From: MGML01 sp964493985
GTDB taxonomy: Bacteria; Chloroflexota; Dehalococcoidia; Dehalococcoidales; UBA2162
NCBI GenBank assembly: GCA_964493985.1
Contig: CAZBQL010000047.1
Coordinates: 1 to 22,832 of the forward strand
DNA length: 22,832 nucleotides
Reading direction: 5' to 3'
Part shown: positions 15,315-21,958 of the stretch, piece by piece
Position numbering within the stretch: position 1 is the stretch's first letter
Layout of the letters: each line of letters starts with the position of its first letter
The notes under the pieces: model-generated
Database searches by the model: none
Seen by the model: the letters and a program-made list of their open reading frames with translations, nothing else
What the model was told of the DNA's origin: nothing
Position numbers and translations under genes: made by a program

Positions 15315-16285
15315 TGGAATATTACCTTGGCATCGATGTCGGTTCGGTTACAACAAAGATGGCTGTACTCGATGGCGGAGATAATCTGGCAGCGCGTATT
15401 TATATGCCAACGCAGGGGAAACCTATCGAACAGGTGCAGCATGGGCTGACCGCAATCAGAGAAATGCTGCCGGATGATGCCGAGATCTGCGGTGTGGCTA
15501 CGACCGGAAGCGCACGGTATCTTGCCGGAGTCATTGTGAACGCAGACCTGGTGAAGAACGAGATTACCAGCCACGCTACTGCAGCGCTGCGCTATATGCC
15601 AGAGGTAAGTACTATAATAGAAATAGGCGGACAGGACAGCAAGATAATACTGGTGAGAGACGGAGTGGTGACTGATTTCGGTATGAATACGGTCTGCGCA
15701 GCCGGTACAGGAAGCTTTCTGGACCACCAGGCGTTGCGTTTAAATATGAATATAGATGAATTCAGCGTGAGGGCGATGAACAGCACGACCCCGGTACGTA
15801 TAGCCGGGCGATGTACCGTGTTCGCGGAATCGGACATGGTACACAAGCAGCAGATGGGGCATAAGACCGAAGATATTTTATACGGATTGTGCCAGGCGCT
15901 GGTGCGTAATTACCTGAATAACGTAGGGTTAGGGAAGGAAATCAGGACACCGATACTGTTCCAGGGTGGTGTTGCTTTTAACCAGGCGATAGTAAAAGCC
16001 TTTAACGAGGAACTGGAAACCGAGGTACTTGTTCCTCCGGATCATGAAGTGATGGGGGCGATCGGAGCTGCCCTGCTGGTACACGAGGATATGTCGGAAG
16101 GTAAAAAGAGTAAATTTATCGGATTCGGAGTGAGTGAGACGAAATACACAACTTCATCATTCGAGTGCAACAGCTGTCCCAACCTTTGTGAAATAGCCCA
16201 ACTGTCCATTAATGGAAAGGTCCTGGCGCGCTGGGGGGGACGATGCGACCTCTGGGAACGAGTTGGGACCGAGGAGGCAAGATGA
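15311..16285 (+). CDS. Acyl-CoA dehydratase activase, HgdC-like ATPase with C-terminal Cys motif
   Basis: An ASKHA-fold ATPase of the BcrAD/BadFG family, which injects a low-potential electron into its dehydratase/reductase partner on ATP hydrolysis. The phosphate loops are GIDVGSVTTK (7-16) and IEIGGQDSK (103-111). C129 (NTVCAAGTGSF) and C168 (AGRCTVF) match the two cysteines that bind the shared 4Fe-4S cluster of the HgdC dimer. Beyond the standard 260-residue body there is an extension with C286-x2-C289-x3-C293 and C312. In fused clostridial homologues a similar segment joins the ATPase to DUF2229. ATG at 15311 follows CAGGGAG and overlaps the previous stop by 4 bases. Oxygen-sensitive chemistry is expected. 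Confidence 0.9.
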   Translation: MMEYYLGIDVGSVTTKMAVLDGGDNLAARIYMPTQGKPIEQVQHGLTAIREMLPDDAEICGVATTGSARYLAGVIVNADLVKNEITSHATAALRYMPEVSTIIEIGGQDSKIILVRDGVVTDFGMNTVCAAGTGSFLDHQALRLNMNIDEFSVRAMNSTTPVRIAGRCTVFAESDMVHKQQMGHKTEDILYGLCQALVRNYLNNVGLGKEIRTPILFQGGVAFNQAIVKAFNEELETEVLVPPDHEVMGAIGAALLVHEDMSEGKKSKFIGFGVSETKYTTSSFECNSCPNLCEIAQLSINGKVLARWGGRCDLWERVGTEEAR

Positions 16286-17277
16286 TAATCGCTGTTGATG
16301 CGGCGGGTGGGGAATATGCGCCTCATGAGATAGTAAAAGGAGCTATTAAAGCGACCCGTGAGTTTGAAGTGGAAATAGCCCTGGTTGGCAGAAAGGAGAT
16401 TCTGTATGTGCTTGCCGGACGCCAGGTAAAAAAACTTGGCATGAAGATTATCGATGCCAGCCAGGTTATCGAATACAAGGAGTCACCGATTGAAGCTATA
16501 CGAAGCAAACCTGAGTCTTCGATTGTTATCGGTATGAATCTCGTCAAGAATGGCGAAGCTTCGGCCTTCGTTTCGGCGGGTAATACAGGAGCGGTACTTT
16601 TTTCCGCCCTGGTGAACCTGGGGAAAATAGAAGGTATCGAAAGGCCGGCAGTGGGCAGCCTGTTGAGTTTCAGTCCGACGACACCGGTGGTCTTGATAGA
16701 CGCCGGGGCGAACGCTGACTGCCGTCCGAACCACCTTGTACAGTTTGCTTATCTTGGTTCTACTTACATCAGTGGCCTTTTCGATATAGAATCTCCGACT
16801 GTCGGCCTGTTGAATAACGGCGAAGAAGAGAAAAAAGGAAATCGGCTTGCCCAGGAAACTCACCAGCTTCTTAAGGAAAGCCATCTGAACTTCATCGGGA
16901 ATGTCGAAGGACAGGATATAGTCGGTGCTAAGGCTAATGTAATAGTGACCGATGGCTTTACCGGAAACATTGTGCTGAAGACGCTTGAAGGTATGAGTGC
17001 GACCTGGTTGCATTCGCTGGGACAGGCGGGGCAGATGATTTCAAAAGCATACAGCATGCCTTCACGGGCAATGAACAGAAATGTGGGACTTGATTCGTGG
17101 GCCAAGAGGTTGGATTTCAGCGAAGTCGGAGGTTCATGCCTGCTGGGAGTTAACGGAACGATAATTATATCACATGGCCGAAGCCGTGCAAAGGCGATAA
17201 TGAACGCGATAGGTCTGGCAAAGAGGACTGCGGAAAGAAGCATAGGACAAAAAATTAAGGAGGAGAGTCATGAGTAA
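16282..17277 (+). CDS. plsX: Phosphate acyltransferase PlsX
   Basis: Turns acyl-ACP into acyl-phosphate, the donor used by PlsY for the first acylation of glycerol-3-phosphate. The 331-residue protein starts VDAAGGEYAPHEIVKGA and has SAGNTGAVLFSAL, LIDAGANADCRP, LNNGEEEKKGN and VTDGFTGNIVLKT, all hallmark PlsX segments. A longer frame begins at 16243, but ATG 16282, with GAGGAGG just upstream and an ATGA overlap with the activase stop, is clearly the start. The usual partners fabD/fabH/acpP do not follow. Instead it is framed by the activase system and a thioredoxin gene. Confidence 0.97.
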   Translation: MIIAVDAAGGEYAPHEIVKGAIKATREFEVEIALVGRKEILYVLAGRQVKKLGMKIIDASQVIEYKESPIEAIRSKPESSIVIGMNLVKNGEASAFVSAGNTGAVLFSALVNLGKIEGIERPAVGSLLSFSPTTPVVLIDAGANADCRPNHLVQFAYLGSTYISGLFDIESPTVGLLNNGEEEKKGNRLAQETHQLLKESHLNFIGNVEGQDIVGAKANVIVTDGFTGNIVLKTLEGMSATWLHSLGQAGQMISKAYSMPSRAMNRNVGLDSWAKRLDFSEVGGSCLLGVNGTIIISHGRSRAKAIMNAIGLAKRTAERSIGQKIKEESHE

Positions 17278-17596
17278 ACCTGTTGAAGTGGATGTATATA
17301 GTTTTGATGATGTCGTCTTACAGTCTGATAAACCGGTACTGGTAGATTTTTGGGCGACCTGGTGCAAGCCGTGTTTGATGGTAGCGCCGATACTGGATGA
17401 GCTTGCCGAAGAGTATGACGGTCAGGTGACATTTACCAAGATCGACCTTGATCAAAATCAGAAAATCGCAGCGAATTACGGGATTATGAGTATTCCGGCG
17501 CTGATAATTTTCAAAAACGGCGAACCGGTGGCAAACGCGGTTGGCGCAAGACCGAAGGCTGAACTCAAGAAACTGGTGGAGTCAGTTCTTGACTAA
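17270..17596 (+). CDS. trxA: Thioredoxin
   Basis: A 108-residue thioredoxin, a protein disulfide reductase of the cytoplasm. The active site reads W31-C32-K33-P34-C35, with Lys in place of the common Gly, and the cis-Pro is P76 (MSIPALI). All other features (DFWATWC, APILDELA, KIDLDQN) are standard. AGGAGG precedes the ATG, which overlaps the plsX stop by 8 bases. Thioredoxin reductase lies two genes downstream, so reduction by NADPH is expected. The Lys in the active site should raise the local positive charge and may shift redox potential or partner choice. Confidence 0.96.
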   Translation: MSKPVEVDVYSFDDVVLQSDKPVLVDFWATWCKPCLMVAPILDELAEEYDGQVTFTKIDLDQNQKIAANYGIMSIPALIIFKNGEPVANAVGARPKAELKKLVESVLD

Positions 17597-17918
17597 GAAC
17601 ATTCAGGTAACCATTATAAACGGTCCTGACAGACAGGATTGTGATGCTTCCTGCGGTACTGACTGGTCCTTAAAAGAATCACTGGAACTGGCGGAGAAAC
17701 AGGTCAGGAACAGGTTCGGAGAAGGAGTACACCTGACATACCTCGATCTTGCCGGGAAAGGAAAAGTAAATTCTCTGATCGAATGGGGAGAGAAAATCGA
17801 AAACGAAAACCTGTCGGTGCCACTACTCCTTGTGAATGGGCACCTCAGGATCACAGGTAATTTTGATATCCGGCAGATGCTGGACGTGATAGAAGCTGAA
17901 CTGGAGATAGGGGTGTAA
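17589..17918 (+). CDS. Small thioredoxin-fold-like protein with CxxxC, YuzD-like
   Basis: Encoded between trxA and trxB. A longer frame reaches back to an ATG at 17541, but that would overlap trxA by 56 bases. The TTG at 17589, with GGAG about 9 bases upstream and overlap only at the trxA stop, gives 109 residues and is preferred. The protein has a beta strand VTIINGP, then C18-x3-C22-G, a helix, a strand LTYLDLA and a late VPLLLVNGHLRITG. This order is like YuzD (DUF1462) and ArsD-type thioredoxin-like proteins of Firmicutes. The relation is a visual guess. A role as a thiol carrier or metal-binding partner of the adjacent thioredoxin pair is inferred. Confidence 0.65.
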   Translation: MTKNIQVTIINGPDRQDCDASCGTDWSLKESLELAEKQVRNRFGEGVHLTYLDLAGKGKVNSLIEWGEKIENENLSVPLLLVNGHLRITGNFDIRQMLDVIEAELEIGV

Positions 17919-17920
17919 TC

Positions 17921-18847
17921 ATGGCGGAGAAAAAAAGTTATGACATTATAGTTATCGGGGGTGGTCCGGCCGGACTTACCGCCGGTCTTTATTCATCAAG
18001 GGCGAGACTGGACAGCCTGCTGATAGAGAAGGGAATTACCGGAGGACAGATAAATAATACTAACTGGATAGAGAATTATCCGGGCTTTCCCGAGAGTATC
18101 GATGGTTTCGAACTGGGAAATCTCATGCTAAAGCAAGCCACCAAGTTCGGGCTGGAAATAATGACCGCTGAAGTCACCGGTCTGGATGTTAACAGGGAAC
18201 CTAAAACGGTAAAGACAACGGAAGGTGATTATTCAGCTAAAGCGGTGATAATAGCCGGTGGTTCTAAGCGGAATACGCTGAATGTTCCCGGTGAAGAGGA
18301 ATATTCCGGGAAAGGCGTTTCCTATTGTGCGACCTGCGATGCACCCCTGTTCAGCGGTAAACCCGTAGCTGTAGCTGGAGGCAGCGATTCTGCCGTGACA
18401 GAGGCCCTGCATCTAGTCGAATTCGCTTCCAAGGTGGTACTAATACACCGGCGGGATGAACTCAGAGCTGCAGGTATTGTGCGGGAACGAATACTCGCTG
18501 AACCAAGGGTGGAAATCTTGTGGGATACGACTATCGATGAAATTGAAGGAGATGTGTTTGTCGAGCGACTTAAACTGAACAATGTCAAGACGGGAGAAAA
18601 ATCCACCCTGGAAGTATCAGGCCTGTTCGTCTCTATAGGTTTCCAGCCGGATACGGAGTACCTTAAAGGTATACTGCCGCTCGATCCTGTTGGGCATATC
18701 ATTACCAACGAGAAAATGGAGACAAATGTACCCGGAATATTTGCTGCCGGAGACATCAGGTTGAATTCTGCCCGGCAGGCTATTACCGCTGCCGGTGACG
18801 GCGCTACCGCGGCGATATATGCTCAACGTTTTCTTACCGGGCAGTAG
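17921..18847 (+). CDS. trxB: Thioredoxin-disulfide reductase
   Basis: A flavoprotein that reduces thioredoxin with NADPH. At 308 residues it is of normal low-Mr type. FAD binding: GGGPAG (13-18) and the late GIFAAGDIR. Redox site: C136-A-T-C139. NADPH domain: AGGSDSAVTEA (152-162), where Asp replaces the more usual Asn/Thr, and HRR (176-178), which favours NADPH. ATG at 17921 lies 2 bases after the preceding stop, with a GATAGGGG ribosome site. It ends the operon, only 36 bases before the convergent L25 gene, with no obvious hairpin in between. Confidence 0.96.
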   Translation: MAEKKSYDIIVIGGGPAGLTAGLYSSRARLDSLLIEKGITGGQINNTNWIENYPGFPESIDGFELGNLMLKQATKFGLEIMTAEVTGLDVNREPKTVKTTEGDYSAKAVIIAGGSKRNTLNVPGEEEYSGKGVSYCATCDAPLFSGKPVAVAGGSDSAVTEALHLVEFASKVVLIHRRDELRAAGIVRERILAEPRVEILWDTTIDEIEGDVFVERLKLNNVKTGEKSTLEVSGLFVSIGFQPDTEYLKGILPLDPVGHIITNEKMETNVPGIFAAGDIRLNSARQAITAAGDGATAAIYAQRFLTGQ

Positions 18848-18883
18848 GTAATCTATACCAGCCAACGAGAGGAGAAATCAGAG

Positions 18884-19534
18884 TTACTCTTCCGAAGAAC
18901 TCTCTTCAGTCGATTCTTCCTCAACCGCTTCGACTTCACCTTCTTCAGCAGCTTCAGCTTCCTCAACTTCGATTTCTCTTTCTACATGTCTGACGTTGAT
19001 CTTGGCTATAAGCTGGTCCGGATTGTTTAATACGGTTATCTCTTTACCGAGAACTATATCTTCGACATATATCGACTGGTCGGCTTCTTCGAGAATGCTG
19101 ACATCAACCTCGATGTGATTCGGTATATCATCGGGCAGACACTCGACCGATAAACTGTCAAGTTCATGCGACAGGAAGTTCTCTTTCAGCTTGAGTGCCG
19201 GGGCTTCGCCCGTCAGTATAATGGGTACATCTACCTTCAGTTTTTCTTCCATTCGAATCTGGTAGAAATCAACATGGAGGAGCTGACCGGATCGAGGTTC
19301 TTTCTGGACTTCACGTATCATGACGTTTCTCTTTTTCCTGGATTTATCTATCTTAAGCCCAACGATTCCTGTGCTACCGGCTTGTGCCAGCACTTTTTGC
19401 AGATCTATAGTGTCGCACTGCAGCGCTTCAGGTTCAATTCCGTGACCGAAAACATGCACCGGGGTTATTCCCTGGCGGCGCAGAGTTTTTACTTTTTTAC
19501 CTCTGATTTCCCTGGTATGAGCCGTTAGATCCAT
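18884..19534 (-). CDS. rplY: 50S ribosomal protein L25, long CTC form
   Basis: Binds 5S rRNA in the central protuberance. The 216-residue protein is the two-domain CTC (general stress) form: an L25 domain up to about residue 95 (starting with R-E-IRGKKVKTLRRQG and including HVDFYQI) and a TL5-like beta domain up to about 185. The C-terminal 30 residues are an acidic Glu/Ala/Ser tail, as is common in this form. It has its own promoter and an AAGG(T)GG ribosome site 6 bases before ATG. Monocistronic; convergent with trxB. Confidence 0.95.
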   Translation of the reverse strand: MDLTAHTREIRGKKVKTLRRQGITPVHVFGHGIEPEALQCDTIDLQKVLAQAGSTGIVGLKIDKSRKKRNVMIREVQKEPRSGQLLHVDFYQIRMEEKLKVDVPIILTGEAPALKLKENFLSHELDSLSVECLPDDIPNHIEVDVSILEEADQSIYVEDIVLGKEITVLNNPDQLIAKINVRHVEREIEVEEAEAAEEGEVEAVEEESTEESSSEE

Positions 19535-19569
19535 TTAATCCACCTTCCAGACATAATTCAAACCTGACT

Positions 19570-19599
19570 ATTATAGCAGATTTTTATGTTTATTGGCTA
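19570..19599 (-). promoter_or_regulatory. Predicted promoter of the L25 gene
   Basis: On the minus strand TGC-TATAAT forms a perfect extended -10 (box 19570-19575), with TAGCCA 18 bases upstream (19594-19599). The leader would be about 28 bases. Confidence 0.5.
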
Positions 19600-19615
19600 A
19601 TAGGGGAGAGTAAAC

Positions 19616-20953
19616 TCAGTCAGCACTCTTTAGTGCTGTCCAGAGGTTAGACAGTGTGATACTCTGTCCCTGCATGAGCATGGTTGTTCTGAATACTCTG
19701 CCGGCTATCCAGAGGAAGAGAAGCCCGGTGACTATCATCCCTGCCAGTGAAGCCCCGATCTCCAGACCGCTCATATCACCACCGGTAGCGATCCTGACCA
19801 GTATACCGGAAGGCGCGGTAAACGGTATGTAGGAAAGAAGACGGGAAAACAGTCCGTCAGGACTCTGCATAAGGAAACCGAAGAACCATAACGGCACGAA
19901 ACCAAGCATGGTAAATGACGGAGCAGTCCTCGAAGCTTCACGGGCTGACGAAGAAACGGCCCCGATAAGTATTGCGATCGTTGTCGACATGAAATATCCG
20001 CCGATATAACATGCCAGAATCAATGCCATCAGGCTAGGAGCGATGGTCAATTCACCGGCATCCGGTATCTGGTCGAACATGACCGGAATGGTGAATGCGG
20101 CAACCAGTACCCACAAAACGGACTGGGCAAGTCCGATGGTCCCGAAGGCGAGAAGTTTGCCGGTCATAATCTGGAAGGGTGAAGCTGAAGTAATAATGAG
20201 TTCGACAAGCCGGTTTTCCTTCTCTTCGGCGATGCTGGTCACCATGTTGCCAACTCCCGTCATAACGGCAAGTACCAGCAGCATGGCGAATACCGCCGGG
20301 ATGACCAGTTCTCCCACCGCCTGCGTGACAGGCGCTACCTCTGAAATAGTGCCGTCTTCTTCAACCTTGAAATTCGTATAGACGGCAGGCTGGGCAACAC
20401 GTGCTACCAGGTCGGGGTCCATTTGATTAAGTTGTTCGGAAATCTGTTCTTCAATGAGTGTACGCTGGGCTACCAGCTCAGGATCAAGCTGACTGTCCTG
20501 CCGTGCTTTAAGTTGAGGGTACAGCACGTACCACCGGAATGCTTCCTCGTCCTGCTGGTTGGATTCGAACAGTGTTTTAAATTCGGAGTACTGGACGACT
20601 TTGCCTGTCTCAAGGTAGTTTTTATCAATGACATAGAGAGTATCGATTTCTCCCCGCTTGTAAGCTTCAAGCCCTTCCTCGGTAGTATCATAACGGGACA
20701 AACCGTCCTGTTCCGGTATTCCTTTAAAAATACCGCTGTTATCGACAAAGCCGATACCGCTCAGGTCGAATTCAGTCGAGGGTCCAGGAGGAGCTTCTTC
20801 GGAAGCGGCATCCATGATCAACGGTACGACAAACATCCCGATAATCAGCAGGAGCGGAACCAGTACGGTAAACAGGATGTATCCCCCACTGCGGATGTGA
20901 CGCCTGGTCTCTTCGGAAAATATGGTTGCTACTTCAGCGGGAATTACGGGCAC
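19616..20953 (-). CDS. ABC-2 type transporter permease, NatB-like
   Basis: The membrane subunit of an exporter, 445 residues. One transmembrane helix near 24-46 is followed by a large soluble domain (about 50-212), then five more hydrophobic segments (about 214-234, 266-290, 308-332, 347-362, 401-419). This is the NatB/ABC-2 layout. TSIAEEKENRLVELIITSA (239-257) is the typical coupling segment. It starts at GTG (20951-20953), with a strong GAGGAGG upstream, and overlaps the ATPase gene by 20 bases, so the two are co-translated. Sodium, a drug or a peptide are all possible substrates. Confidence 0.92.
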   Translation of the reverse strand: MPVIPAEVATIFSEETRRHIRSGGYILFTVLVPLLLIIGMFVVPLIMDAASEEAPPGPSTEFDLSGIGFVDNSGIFKGIPEQDGLSRYDTTEEGLEAYKRGEIDTLYVIDKNYLETGKVVQYSEFKTLFESNQQDEEAFRWYVLYPQLKARQDSQLDPELVAQRTLIEEQISEQLNQMDPDLVARVAQPAVYTNFKVEEDGTISEVAPVTQAVGELVIPAVFAMLLVLAVMTGVGNMVTSIAEEKENRLVELIITSASPFQIMTGKLLAFGTIGLAQSVLWVLVAAFTIPVMFDQIPDAGELTIAPSLMALILACYIGGYFMSTTIAILIGAVSSSAREASRTAPSFTMLGFVPLWFFGFLMQSPDGLFSRLLSYIPFTAPSGILVRIATGGDMSGLEIGASLAGMIVTGLLFLWIAGRVFRTTMLMQGQSITLSNLWTALKSAD

Positions 20954-21848
20954 GGGATACCTCCTCGATAAATATATCGTTCAGCGAAGGCATCATTCGC
21001 TCGAACCTGTCTACCTGGATGCCGGAGGCGGCATACGCCTGGAATATTTTTTCGGGTGTTAAATCGTCACCGGTCTCATACTCGACCGTGTCATCAGGGA
21101 GTATCTTCTTCGGGGTATTCCGGAGAATGTCGGGGATAGCTGCAGCCATAACTTCTACCGACTTCTCTCCGCGTTCGCGTTTTATATCGCTCAGATTTCC
21201 GAACAGGAGCATATTCCCGTCGGAAATCAATGCGATCCGTTCGCACATTTCCTCGACATCGGACATAACATGAGTGCTGAACATGATAGTTGCGCCGTCC
21301 TGCCGCCTTTCGAGAAGCATTTCCTTCATCAGGTTAACGTTCAACGGGTCGAGACCGGAGAAGGGCTCATCAAGGATAATGAGTCTGGGCTGGTGGGCGA
21401 TGGCAACGACGAACTGCGCCATCTGCCTCATTCCGCGTGAGAGAGAATCGACCTTTTTCAGGCGGTATTCATACAGCCCGACCCGTTTCAGCAGATCGAG
21501 TGCACGGTCTTCAGCTTCCCGGAAAGACAGCCCTTTCATGCGGATGAGGTATCGCAGAGAGTCCAGCACCTTTGCCTTGGGCGGCAGTCCTACCTGCTCG
21601 GGGACGTAGCCGATGTGTTTCAAGACGGAACGTTGAGGTGGCGATCCGAGGATGAATACCGATCCGCTTTCCGGTCGGATGATTCCCTGGGCAATGCGGA
21701 TAGTGGTGGTCTTCCCGGAACCGTTCGGTCCGAGGAACCCGAATACCTCACCGGGCAGCACGTGGAACGATACGTTATTTACCACGGTGCGACCGCTGAA
21801 GGACTTGGTCAGCCCTTCCACCCTGAGAACATGTTCCGAAGCGCTCAT
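20934..21848 (-). CDS. ABC transporter ATP-binding protein
   Basis: The ATPase of the exporter whose permease follows. All motifs are visible in 304 residues: Walker A GPNGSGKTT (40-48), Q-loop Q85, signature LSRGMRQ (136-142, a common variant of LSGGQ), Walker B LIILDEP (156-162), D-loop SGLD and H-loop H193. The C-terminal 90 residues resemble the extra domain of NatA/CcmA-type ATPases. There is no ribosome site before the ATG; a TAATAT box lies 6 bases before the A preceding it, so the transcript could be leaderless. Substrate unknown. Confidence 0.94.
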   Translation of the reverse strand: MSASEHVLRVEGLTKSFSGRTVVNNVSFHVLPGEVFGFLGPNGSGKTTTIRIAQGIIRPESGSVFILGSPPQRSVLKHIGYVPEQVGLPPKAKVLDSLRYLIRMKGLSFREAEDRALDLLKRVGLYEYRLKKVDSLSRGMRQMAQFVVAIAHQPRLIILDEPFSGLDPLNVNLMKEMLLERRQDGATIMFSTHVMSDVEEMCERIALISDGNMLLFGNLSDIKRERGEKSVEVMAAAIPDILRNTPKKILPDDTVEYETGDDLTPEKIFQAYAASGIQVDRFERMMPSLNDIFIEEVSRARNSR

Positions 21849-21923
21849 TGCAGATATATTATCATATAATATGGAGTTATGAAATAAGACTATCTACTAG
21901 CAATGAATTTTCTATAATCCAAT

Positions 21924-21952
21924 TTGCTCCTCTCCCTTGATATTGCTAGAAT
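21924..21952 (+). promoter_or_regulatory. Predicted promoter of the eIF-2B-like gene, possibly leaderless
   Basis: TTGCTC (21924-21929), 17 bases, then TAGAAT (21947-21952). Six bases follow before the ATG at 21959, so +1 may fall on the A of the start codon. No ribosome site is present. Confidence 0.35.
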
Positions 21953-21958
21953 ACCGCT

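Noticed and set aside
16483..17013. Open frame of 176 codons on the minus strand
   Set aside because: It is antisense to plsX; no family features.
17541..17588. ATG start at 17541 for the small CxxxC protein
   Set aside because: It would add 16 residues that only re-read trxA in another frame; the TTG at 17589 has a GGAG site and avoids the overlap.
18848..18883. Bidirectional terminator between trxB and the L25 gene
   Set aside because: The 36 bases show no stem with a T-run on either strand.
20423..20971. Open frame of 182 codons on the plus strand
   Set aside because: It is antisense to the ABC permease, has no ribosome site and no recognisable domain.
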